DNA from: Firmicutes bacterium UBA5454
GTDB lineage: Bacteria > Bacillota > Clostridia > Caldicoprobacterales > DTU083
Assembly: GCA_002426555.1 (NCBI GenBank)
Contig: DIQU01000101.1
Location: 1 to 24,902, forward strand
Direction of reading: 5' to 3'
DNA: 24,902 bases
The notes beneath the pieces were generated by a model. The model searched no databases and had not been told where the DNA came from. It saw only the letters and a list, made by a program, of their open reading frames with translations. This document shows, in pieces, positions 15,714 through 22,791 of the stretch; the first letter of the stretch is position 1; every line of letters begins with the position of its first letter. Both the position numbers and the translations under genes were made by a program.

Positions 15714-16505
15714 ATGGTATTTGTATCGAATTTAAGCAACTCCAGCATTACTTTGGCAGTCTTCGAGTCCGATGGAAAGCTTGTTTTTAGATCAGATATT
15801 TCATCAGACAGAGGGAAAAGCGAAGAAGAATACTTTATCCTGCTAAAAAGTATTTTCAGCTTGTACGACACTGAACCGTCAGCCATTGAAGGAGCTATTA
15901 TATCGTCAGTGGTTCCCCCGCTTTCCAATGTATTCAGCAGTACCGTCGAAAGGCTCGCAGGCTGTAAACCTCTATTTGTAGGTCCCGGCATCAAAACCGG
16001 TCTTGATATAAAAATTGATCATCATGCTCAGCTAGGTTCCGATTTAGTTGCCAATACAGTTGCAGCCTTGGCTTTATACAAAAAGCCCTTTACAATAATT
16101 AACATGGATGATACCGCTACTACCTTTACTGCTGTTAACAAGGCAGGGGAATTGTGCGGTGTCATAATATTACCAGGTGTTCGAATTTCTCTGGATGCAT
16201 TATCTGCCAGCGCAGCAGAGCTTCCCTATATATCTCTTGTTTCACCAAAGTCTTTGCTTGGTACAAATACGGTAGACTCAATGAATTCGGGGTTGATCTA
16301 TGGTACTGCATCCATGCTTGATGGACTTATTCACCAACTCAGTGAGGAGTTTTCCGTTACTGAAATGAATATCATCGCTACCGGAGGATTGGCTGAATAC
16401 ATTATTCCATATTGCAGCCATGAAATAATCTATAACCCCGACCTGATTCTTGAAGGCTTATTTCGAATATACAAGCGGAATCAAAAAAGAAATAAATCGA
16501 TATAA
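15714..16505 (+). CDS. Type III pantothenate kinase-like protein (CoaX homologue) with eroded active site
   Basis: A 263-aa protein with full-length CoaX architecture. Conserved segments include PGIKTGLDIKID, GSD110LVAN, LPGVRISLDALSASAAELP and GTNTVDSMNSGLIYG. Key kinase motifs are altered. The phosphate-1 motif D-x-G-N-T is N6-L-S-N-S. The DFGTATT motif is M131-D-D-T-A-T-T, losing the first Asp and the Gly. The Arg of GADR is L111, while the catalytic-base Asp (D110) remains. The reading frame is intact and there is an AGGGA ribosome binding site, so this is not a decayed pseudogene. It is probably non-catalytic or of changed function. An ECF S-component gene follows 82 bp downstream and an intact-looking type II kinase is 2.3 kb away. 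A regulatory role in pantothenate/CoA supply is inference. Confidence 0.82.
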   Translation: MVFVSNLSNSSITLAVFESDGKLVFRSDISSDRGKSEEEYFILLKSIFSLYDTEPSAIEGAIISSVVPPLSNVFSSTVERLAGCKPLFVGPGIKTGLDIKIDHHAQLGSDLVANTVAALALYKKPFTIINMDDTATTFTAVNKAGELCGVIILPGVRISLDALSASAAELPYISLVSPKSLLGTNTVDSMNSGLIYGTASMLDGLIHQLSEEFSVTEMNIIATGGLAEYIIPYCSHEIIYNPDLILEGLFRIYKRNQKRNKSI

Positions 16506-16587
16506 ATGCGTTTTTTACGCTTTTATAAATAAAATGCATTGCACCCTGAAACAATAAATAAGGGGCGATAGCAAAGGAGACGTTCAA

Positions 16588-17193
16588 ATGAACAACAACA
16601 CATCACCACGTACAGTCAAGATGGTACTATTGGCCATACTTGCCGCTATCATGCTTGTCTTGACATTTACCCCTCTGGGCTACCTTAAGGTTGGAATTAT
16701 TGAAATAACCTTTATGACTATACCTGTTGCAGTGGGAGCTATTGTGCTGGGTCCTGCAGCAGGTGCGATACTCGGCGGTGTTTTTGGTGCCACCAGCTTT
16801 GCACATGCTTTGCTGGGCTTAAGTCCCTTTGGTGTGGCACTGATGGGTATTAATCCCTTTTACACATTTATACTCACTATGGTACCACGTATACTAATGG
16901 GATGGCTGACTGGTTTAATTTTTCAAGGGCTGCATGGGAAAGAAAGAACAAGGAAAATCTCCTACGGGGCAGCCAGCCTTTCTGCTGCACTATTGAACAC
17001 GATATTTTTCTTATCGCTGCTGGTCCTGTTGTTTTCGAATACAGAATACTTCAAAGATTTTCGAGGCAATCTATCTGGTCTTCTGGCTTTAATGGGGACA
17101 ATTTTTGTCACAAATGGCCTTGCTGAAGCTGCTGCAACAATGATTATCGGCGGTACTATTGCTCGTGTATTGATACGATACAGAGGAAAGTGA
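16588..17193 (+). CDS. ECF transporter S component (candidate pantothenate/vitamin uptake, PanT-like)
   Basis: A 201-aa integral membrane protein with about six hydrophobic segments. It has the substrate-binding-subunit pattern of group II ECF transporters: an early TPLGYLKVG turn, then EITFMTIPVAVGAIVLGP and a Gly/Ala-rich GAILGGVFGATSF helix. Such S components bind a vitamin and dock on a shared EcfA-EcfA'-EcfT module encoded elsewhere. The ligand is not readable from sequence. Pantothenate is suggested by the CoaX-like gene directly upstream and the type II pantothenate kinase downstream; folate or another vitamin remains possible. ATG with AGGAG. It shares the promoter at 15518 unless the weak AT-rich hairpin at 16500-16530 attenuates, and ends before a strong terminator. 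Confidence 0.82.
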   Translation: MNNNTSPRTVKMVLLAILAAIMLVLTFTPLGYLKVGIIEITFMTIPVAVGAIVLGPAAGAILGGVFGATSFAHALLGLSPFGVALMGINPFYTFILTMVPRILMGWLTGLIFQGLHGKERTRKISYGAASLSAALLNTIFFLSLLVLLFSNTEYFKDFRGNLSGLLALMGTIFVTNGLAEAAATMIIGGTIARVLIRYRGK

Positions 17194-17219
17194 AACAACG
17201 AAAACGTAACATAATTTTT

Positions 17220-17253
17220 AACGGCGGTCAAGCTGATGCTGTCCGCCGTTTTT
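17220..17253 (+). terminator. Intrinsic terminator after the ECF S-component gene
   Basis: An 8-bp stem AACGGCGG (17220-17227) / CCGCCGTT (17243-17250) is followed by a run of five T (17249-17253). The 15-nt loop holds a small AGC/GCT pairing. It closes the coaX-like/S-component transcript. Confidence 0.9.
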
Positions 17254-17288
17254 GCTTAAAAATGGTAAAACAAATTTAATTATAATGT

Positions 17289-17317
17289 TTGTTTTCAAGA
17301 TAAGGTAATGATATGAT
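17289..17317 (+). promoter_or_regulatory. Putative promoter of the carboxypeptidase-type II PanK pair
   Basis: -35 TTGTTT (17289-17294), 17-bp spacer, -10 TATGAT (17312-17317), giving a leader of about 125 nt. A second TATAAT at 17281-17286 has no good -35. The region 17254-17447 holds no ORF. Confidence 0.6.
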
Positions 17318-17447
17318 ATTCATAATAAAATAAAATATCGTATTAAGACAAATTTCTTACAAAAAATAAAGCAGTTATAGAGTATGGAAATTTATCAAGG
17401 AATCATGAAATGTGTAAAATAAGAAGCATAATATGGAGGCAATGCTA

Positions 17448-18770
17448 ATGAACGGAACAAAAAAATCAGAGATAGTGAAAAAATCAAGGGATTACCTAAA
17501 GAACATTTTATTGATTCTTTTTGTTGCAGTATTTATAGCTGCCAATATAAGCTTTACTGCGCTGCCTGCTTTCGCTTCAACTACGGAAGATACCAGTTCA
17601 GAAGATGCAACGCAAGATTCCACTACTGATGAAAATACGGATAACAGTACAGAAGGCGCAGAAACAGATGAAACTGCCGAGCTGCAATTTGATTCGATTG
17701 CTAATGCAGCTCTGCTTATGGAAGCCTCTACCGGGGAAATCTTGTATGAAAAAGCTTCTAACGAAGCACTTCATCCAGCCAGCATTACAAAAGTTATGAC
17801 CTTATTGTTAACCTTCGAAGCCTTGGAACGAGGTGATATCTCCCTGGATGATGAAGTCTATATTTCCAAAGATGCCTGGCTGGTAGAGGGATCTGAAATG
17901 TTTTTATTAGTTGATACCAAAGTTCCTCTTGAATTGATTATTACAGGAATTTCCGTAGTATCCGCCAATGATGGTTGTATAGCAGTGGCAGAGCATATAA
18001 GCGGTTCTCAGGATGCATTTGTCCAGTTGATGAACAAACGTGCCCAGGAACTGGGGTTAAGTAATACACAGTTTCAAAACCCTCATGGCTTAAGTGCAGA
18101 AGGACATTATATGAGTGCCAGGGATATTGCAGTTTTAGCTAGACACTTGATCGAACATTACCCTGAGATTCTGGAGATCGAATCATTAACTGAGTTTACC
18201 TATAATGATATACTTCAGTATAATCGTAATCCACTATTAGGCGTTTATCCTGGTGCAGATGGGTTGAAAACCGGTTGGCACGAAAAAGCAGGCTTTTGTT
18301 TAGTAGGCACAGCAAAACGAAACGATATGCGTTTGATTTCTGTTGTTCTAAAGACAAAAAATAAAGAAGAGCGGCTGGACGCTTCCAGGGAACTTTTGGA
18401 CTATGGATATCAGAACTTTGAAATCAAAGAAGTTATTTCTGAAGGAGAATCCTTGGGAGATACAGACGTAAAGAATGGTAAGGAGTTAAGTGTTCCCATA
18501 AAGGCCGATAATTCCATTACCCTTATTATCCAAAAGGATAAAATAAAAGATATTCAAACACAGCTGGTGCTTGATGAAGAGATCCTTCTGGCACCGATAG
18601 AAAAGGATTCCAAAGTCGGAAAGCTTGATATTGAGCTGGATGGTGAAGTGCTGGCATCCACTGAAGTCAGTACCGCTCAGGAAGTAGAAAAAGCAGGTTT
18701 TTTCGAGCTTCTTTGGAGAGGAATAACAAGCTTCTTTAAATCTCTGTTTAATGTTTCCAAAGGAGAATGA
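17448..18770 (+). CDS. D-alanyl-D-alanine carboxypeptidase (penicillin-binding protein, DacF-like)
   Basis: A 440-aa low-molecular-weight PBP (S11 family) that trims the terminal D-Ala from peptidoglycan stem peptides outside the membrane. It has a signal peptide ending near LPAFA and an acidic Thr/Glu-rich linker to about residue 80. The active-site motifs are SITK (S112, K115), SAN (172-174) and KTG (274-276). A C-terminal domain ends in an amphipathic helix (FFELLWRGITSFFKSLF) for membrane anchoring. The longer frame from 17433 is rejected because GGAGG at 17435-17439 lies inside it and is 8 nt before the ATG at 17448. The type II PanK gene starts 30 nt downstream, so they are likely co-transcribed. 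No spoIIA genes follow, unlike dacF of Bacillus. Confidence 0.92.
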   Translation: MNGTKKSEIVKKSRDYLKNILLILFVAVFIAANISFTALPAFASTTEDTSSEDATQDSTTDENTDNSTEGAETDETAELQFDSIANAALLMEASTGEILYEKASNEALHPASITKVMTLLLTFEALERGDISLDDEVYISKDAWLVEGSEMFLLVDTKVPLELIITGISVVSANDGCIAVAEHISGSQDAFVQLMNKRAQELGLSNTQFQNPHGLSAEGHYMSARDIAVLARHLIEHYPEILEIESLTEFTYNDILQYNRNPLLGVYPGADGLKTGWHEKAGFCLVGTAKRNDMRLISVVLKTKNKEERLDASRELLDYGYQNFEIKEVISEGESLGDTDVKNGKELSVPIKADNSITLIIQKDKIKDIQTQLVLDEEILLAPIEKDSKVGKLDIELDGEVLASTEVSTAQEVEKAGFFELLWRGITSFFKSLFNVSKGE

Positions 18771-18800
18771 CTTTGTTTGATATTTTAGGAGGGTATGGAT

Positions 18801-19628
18801 ATGTCAATTATCGTAGGTATTGATATAGGCGGCAGCACCACAAAAATAGTCGGTTTGAATCAAAATAAAATTATAAGTCCAATGCTGGTAAAAGCCAATG
18901 ATCCCGTTGCATCTATTTACGGGGCTTTTGGTAAATTCTTAAGTGCGAATCAGCTTCACCTAAATGATATTCGGCAGATTATGGTTACAGGAGTGGGTTC
19001 TTCATATATAACCCAATCCTTATACAACATCCCCACAGGAAAAGTTGATGAATTTCATGCCATAGGCAAAGGCGGTTTGTTCCTGACAAATCTTAATCGC
19101 GCCATTGTGGTTAGTATGGGTACAGGAACAGCATTTATTATTGCGGATCATAGCGGTGAAAAACACATAGGCGGCACTGGAATAGGCGGAGGCACACTCC
19201 TGGGTCTTTCCAATAAAATGCTCAACATACGTCATTTTGAAGATTTGATCGAAATGGCCCGCGGCGGAAATCTGGCAAATGTTGATCTGAATATATCCGA
19301 TATTACCAAAGACAAGCTGGAGACTCTGCCACCTGAAATTACAGCATCAAACTTTGGGAAAATCAGTGACCTGGCCACTAAAGCCGATATTGCCCTGGGT
19401 ATTATCAATCTGGTTTTTCAAACCATTGGTGTGTTTGCAGTTTTTGCATCTCGGATTCATAAAACAGACGATGTTGTATTAACAGGGAATCTGGCCAATG
19501 TACCTCAGTCACGAATCGTTTTTGATACTCTGCATGCCTTGCATAAGGTTAATTATCATTTGCCAAACCATGCAGAATTTGCCACTGCTGTAGGTGCAGC
19601 CTTGTCAAATCCCAAAGAAATACTGTAA
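18801..19628 (+). CDS. coaW: Type II pantothenate kinase
   Basis: A 275-aa actin-fold kinase that phosphorylates pantothenate, the first step of CoA synthesis; cytosolic. The phosphate loop GIDIGGSTTKIVG, a catalytic-Glu region VDEFHAIGKGG, the second phosphate motif SMGTGTAF and GGTGIGGGTLLGLS are all intact and match the staphylococcal/eukaryotic type II family. AGGAGGG at 18787-18793 is 7 nt before the ATG at 18801; an ATG at 18795 would be only 1 nt away and is rejected. This family is not usually feedback-inhibited by CoA. It is the one intact-looking pantothenate kinase here, in contrast to the degenerate CoaX-like protein 2.3 kb upstream. It converges with yraN. Confidence 0.92.
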   Translation: MSIIVGIDIGGSTTKIVGLNQNKIISPMLVKANDPVASIYGAFGKFLSANQLHLNDIRQIMVTGVGSSYITQSLYNIPTGKVDEFHAIGKGGLFLTNLNRAIVVSMGTGTAFIIADHSGEKHIGGTGIGGGTLLGLSNKMLNIRHFEDLIEMARGGNLANVDLNISDITKDKLETLPPEITASNFGKISDLATKADIALGIINLVFQTIGVFAVFASRIHKTDDVVLTGNLANVPQSRIVFDTLHALHKVNYHLPNHAEFATAVGAALSNPKEIL

Positions 19629-19638
19629 TTGTTCGTGA

Positions 19639-20025
19639 TTAGTAATAATATTTACCTGTAGCGGCTTGGAATGCATCTTCTATATGATTGATAAGAAAAG
19701 TCCCATCAGATTGCGCTTTAACTTCCAAGACGTCAAAACGACATGAAACATCTTTCCAGCCTGTATCATTAAGAAAGTATAAGGCAGTGCCGGTAAGCTT
19801 TGCCTGCTTTCTGTAATTAACTGCTTCTCCCGGGCGGCCATATGATGCGGTTCGCCTGGTTTTTACTTCCACAAAAACCAGTTGTTCACCCTTTCGAGCT
19901 ATAATATCAATTTCTCCAATACGACATTTGTAATTTCTTCGTAATATTCGGTACCCATCTGCTTCCAAAAAACTGCAGCTCTGTTCTTCGCCCCACTTTC
20001 CCAAACTTTTTCTATCATCTTGCAT
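19639..20025 (-). CDS. YraN/UPF0102 family nuclease-fold protein
   Basis: A 128-aa protein of the UPF0102 family with a PD-(D/E)xK endonuclease-like core. GEIDII (E38, D40) and FVEVKTRR (E53, K55) form the expected metal site. The N-terminal GKWGEE motif is also typical. Biochemical role in this family remains poorly defined; association with Holliday-junction-like or replication-linked processing has been suggested from fold. The start at 20025 is chosen because GGAGG lies 6 nt upstream; an in-frame ATG eight codons earlier has no such site. It is not next to rnhB or ribosomal-protein genes, its usual company. It is preceded by a long non-coding region. Confidence 0.88.
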   Translation of the reverse strand: MQDDRKSLGKWGEEQSCSFLEADGYRILRRNYKCRIGEIDIIARKGEQLVFVEVKTRRTASYGRPGEAVNYRKQAKLTGTALYFLNDTGWKDVSCRFDVLEVKAQSDGTFLINHIEDAFQAATGKYYY

Positions 20026-20636
20026 AGCTTTCCTCCATATTATCCCCACTAGAACTTTCTCAAGGCAGTTGCAACTGTCATAAATATATTCTACATCCCG
20101 CTAAAAATCCCCTTCTTCAATGGGATAGAAGACTCCTGTGATGTAGGATCAATCGTGTTAACCGGATTATTCCCGCAATATGCATACAGGTGCTGCGTCC
20201 ACGGGTCTTAGATTACCTATAATATAAATATCTTATTATCAGTAATTCCTGTCTAGGATATCTTGGGATTTGTATTTACGATCCATGATACTAGTGGTTG
20301 ACACGCCGACAGGCAGACCTGTTTATTAATTTACATTTTATGTTGTATTATTACATCACATCCCAGCATACCCATAATTTGTTTATATTCTCTATTCTAC
20401 GTTTGTTTTTGTTTTCCTGCTGGGATTCCCGTAAATGAAAAATAATTATTGTATAAAGGCCGATGTCTATCACATCTGTCATATTATATAAATTTATATA
20501 TAAAATTTCAACAAATTCCGCCAAATCTCCAAATTTATACTATACAAAACGACATATATATTATATAATAACAAAAAAGCAATGAATATTTAATATTCCT
20601 GTCATATTTGCTTCAAATTCTCCAGGGGTGATACCA
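20026..20636. other. 611-bp non-coding region with several inverted repeats
   Basis: No credible ORF is seen on either strand. Contents: a perfect 12-bp palindrome CAGTTGCAACTG (20066-20077); 7-bp arms CTACATC (20091-20097) and GATGTAG (20140-20146); a 9-bp pair ATCCCAGCA (20360-20368) / TGCTGGGAT (20418-20426). Between the first arms are two mutually exclusive minus-strand hairpins: CTTCT/AGAAG, or ATCCC/GGGAT followed by TTTTT. This looks like an attenuator ahead of yraN. The stretch 20470-20600 is very AT-rich and should hold the promoter of the M23 peptidase gene, but no single pair of boxes stands out. It may contain an RNA leader or remnants of a lost element; I cannot decide which. Confidence 0.45.
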
Positions 20637-21965
20637 ATGAAAAAACGTTGTACTTCTATACTTGCTTTTATACTTATACTTTTAATAACTACTACTACAT
20701 ATGCATCGAATCTTAATGATGCAAAGAAGGACTTAAGCAACGTAAACGGTGACATCAAAGAAACCAAGCAGGAAATCGATGATCTCAAAGGTCAGCAGAA
20801 CAAAGTCCGTGAACAGCTGGAAGTTATAGAAGAAAATTTGAGATTGAAAGAACAGGAATTGTCATCCGTGGAAAAGCAGCTAAGCCGCTGCCAAACTGAA
20901 TTGGACGAAGTAATAAACAAACTACAGGAAACAGAAGACGAACTGACAGCAATTCAAGAAAGTCTTGAAATATTGAAGCTGCAATTGGAAGAAGCCATCA
21001 ATCAAGCAAATGAACAAGAGAAACTTAACGCCGAACGTTTACGTTCCATGTATATGAACAGCAGCACTTCCTATCTGGAAATTATTTTCGAAGCAAAAAG
21101 TTTCAACGATCTTATCGATCGTATTAATATGATTAAACAAATGATCAGCTATGACCAACAGATGTTCGATAGTATGCAATTGCATCGTGATAAAGTAGGA
21201 GAAAGAAAGCAAGCATGCGAAGGAGAAGAGCAGAAAATCCTGGAATGCAAAAAAGATATCGAAGAAAATAAAGTCATACTGGAACAGAAGCATCAAGAAA
21301 TAGAAAATACCAAGAAGCGAATTACCAGACAGAAGAACGAGATTCAAGATTCCCAAAATGAAAAAGAATCCTTATTGAATCAGCTCAGCGAAGAAGAAAT
21401 TCAAGCGCGTGAAGAGTTGGAACAACAGGAAAAAGAATCCAAAGAGCTGGAAAAGCTTATTCGAGAAATTCAGAAAAAGAGGGCAGCAGAAGAAGCAGCC
21501 AGGAAAGCAGCAGAAAAAGCCAAAAATAACAACAGCTCAAGAGGTAATGGTAATAAATCAGCTAACAGCAAAGGAAACACGTGGCCCGTACCCAGCTCCA
21601 CCCATATATCTTCGAGCTTTGGGTATCGAACCCACCCCATAACCAGGCAATGGAAACTACATAAAGGCATTGATATATCAGGCGGCGTCAGCAGCAAACC
21701 GGCAGTTGCCATGAAAGATGGTGTAGTAATCCTTTCGCAATATTTTGGTTCATATGGTAACTGTGTAATCATAGACCATGGAGACGGTATCTCTACTTTA
21801 TATGCCCATGGCTGGTCTACTACTGTATCCGTTGGTAAAGAGGTAAAGCAAGGTGACACAGTCCTTAAAATAGGCAGCACAGGCAGCTCAACCGGACCTC
21901 ACCTGCACTTTGAAGTTCGTAAGAATGGGGTTCCTGTCAATCCGCTGGATTATGTAAGTCGATAA
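20637..21965 (+). CDS. Coiled-coil M23 peptidase (EnvC/CwlO-like murein hydrolase)
   Basis: A 442-aa exported protein: signal peptide (MKKRC then a hydrophobic core, ending near TYASN), a long Glu/Lys/Gln-rich coiled coil (about 25-290), a low-complexity NNNSSRGNGNKS linker and a C-terminal M23/LytM domain (316-442). The zinc site is complete: H342 and D346 in HKGID, and HLH (H422, H424) in GPHLHFEV, with H391 as the likely catalytic partner. It should cleave peptide cross-bridges in peptidoglycan. The coiled coil resembles proteins controlled by the FtsEX divisome complex, but no ftsEX is present here, so that link is inference. The ATG at 20637 fits AGGGGTG; a GTG three codons earlier overlaps that site and is rejected. 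Confidence 0.9.
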   Translation: MKKRCTSILAFILILLITTTTYASNLNDAKKDLSNVNGDIKETKQEIDDLKGQQNKVREQLEVIEENLRLKEQELSSVEKQLSRCQTELDEVINKLQETEDELTAIQESLEILKLQLEEAINQANEQEKLNAERLRSMYMNSSTSYLEIIFEAKSFNDLIDRINMIKQMISYDQQMFDSMQLHRDKVGERKQACEGEEQKILECKKDIEENKVILEQKHQEIENTKKRITRQKNEIQDSQNEKESLLNQLSEEEIQAREELEQQEKESKELEKLIREIQKKRAAEEAARKAAEKAKNNNSSRGNGNKSANSKGNTWPVPSSTHISSSFGYRTHPITRQWKLHKGIDISGGVSSKPAVAMKDGVVILSQYFGSYGNCVIIDHGDGISTLYAHGWSTTVSVGKEVKQGDTVLKIGSTGSSTGPHLHFEVRKNGVPVNPLDYVSR

Positions 21966-22009
21966 AAGATAAGAAATATCACAAAATTTGCGACATTCTG
22001 AAGAGACAG

Positions 22010-22037
22010 ATAAGAAATAAGAAATAAGAAATAAAAG
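22010..22037 (+). repeat. Short heptanucleotide repeat (ATAAGAA)
   Basis: Three perfect 7-bp units ATAAGAA (22010-22030) followed by a degenerate ATAAAAG that runs into the terminator stem. An isolated copy also lies just after the M23 stop codon (near 21969). Likely slipped-strand repeat growth. Confidence 0.8.
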
Positions 22038-22059
22038 CTTGCCATACGGCAAGCTTTTT
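22033..22059. terminator. Bidirectional intrinsic terminator between the M23 gene and the V-ATPase operon
   Basis: An 11-bp perfect stem (AAAAGCTTGCC / GGCAAGCTTTT) with loop ATAC. Plus strand ends in five T; minus strand gives TTTTATTT. It can end both the M23 transcript and the converging ATPase transcript. Confidence 0.92.
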
Positions 22060-22123
22060 AATATCTGAATATTTTCTACAAATGTTAAATTAATCAAAGA
22101 GTTGTCAGTCAGTATTCTTGTGT

Positions 22124-22789
22124 TCAATCAGCATAGCGTTTACTGTATTGATAAGTCTGCTCCAACATCATGTCCTTCACCTTCATCAATCGAACTTGTG
22201 TGCTGCGCTCATTCTCATCCAGTTTCATTGTAATAAACTTTATTTGTTCCTGAGTTTCGGGAATCATAACATGCTCCAATGCATTAACCCGCCTGCGGGT
22301 TTTTTCAATTTCTGCCGCCATCATCTGACAGGCCTTTTCCTTTTCTGCAAGAAGCAGCATATCCGGAAGAATGTCTGCCAGAGATTTTACAGCACTGTCC
22401 AAATCACTCGAGGTAAACGCATAACCATATGGATAGATATCGTTGGGATCCGAGGTTCGGGTCTTATATTCAAACACCGGTATCTCAACGCTCATGACAT
22501 TTTTTTCGCCAACCTCAAGATAAACCTCCTGCTTGGGCAGCAGAAAAGCTGTTTTTACGGTTTCATCATCCATTACAGCCCTGGCCAATGCAAAATTCTT
22601 GTTTGCTGAAGCTATGCCTTCCTCTACCTTTTCCCTAAGGCGTCTGTTGTCCTTCACCATCTCCAGGAATTGACGCATCAATTCATCGCGCTTATCCTTT
22701 AACAGCTTGTGACCACGGATAGCTGTTACAAGCTTTCGTTTTAAAATTGTCAGTTCCATACGAGTTGGATTTACATGCTTGGCAGCCAA
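22124..22789 (-). CDS. ntpD: V/A-type ATPase subunit D (central stalk)
   Basis: A 221-aa, almost wholly helical subunit forming the central rotor shaft that couples ATP hydrolysis or synthesis in the A3B3 head to ion flow in the membrane ring. The N-terminus VNPTRMELTILKRKLVTAIRGHKLLKDKRDEL-type pattern is characteristic (long N- and C-terminal helices). The start codon is TTG: AGGGAGG, located inside the last codons of the B gene, is 7 nt upstream, and the TTG codon is directly followed by the expected Ala-Ala-Lys. The gene begins 2 nt after the B stop codon, implying translational coupling. It is the last operon gene before the terminator at 22033-22059. Confidence 0.93.
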   Translation of the reverse strand: MAAKHVNPTRMELTILKRKLVTAIRGHKLLKDKRDELMRQFLEMVKDNRRLREKVEEGIASANKNFALARAVMDDETVKTAFLLPKQEVYLEVGEKNVMSVEIPVFEYKTRTSDPNDIYPYGYAFTSSDLDSAVKSLADILPDMLLLAEKEKACQMMAAEIEKTRRRVNALEHVMIPETQEQIKFITMKLDENERSTQVRLMKVKDMMLEQTYQYSKRYAD

Positions 22790-22791
22790 GA

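Noticed and set aside
15714..16505. Calling the CoaX-like gene a functional type III pantothenate kinase or a pseudogene
   Set aside because: Several active-site residues are missing, so activity should not be assumed; but the frame, ribosome binding site and fold motifs are intact, so it is not a broken gene.
20026..20636. c-di-AMP (ydaO) or c-di-GMP riboswitch upstream of the M23 peptidase
   Set aside because: Such switches often precede wall hydrolases, but the conserved core sequences were not found on the plus strand.
21039..21880. Minus-strand frames opposite the M23 peptidase gene
   Set aside because: They mirror the coiled-coil and LytM coding sequence; Leu/Phe-rich content is the complement of the Glu/Lys-rich coiled coil.
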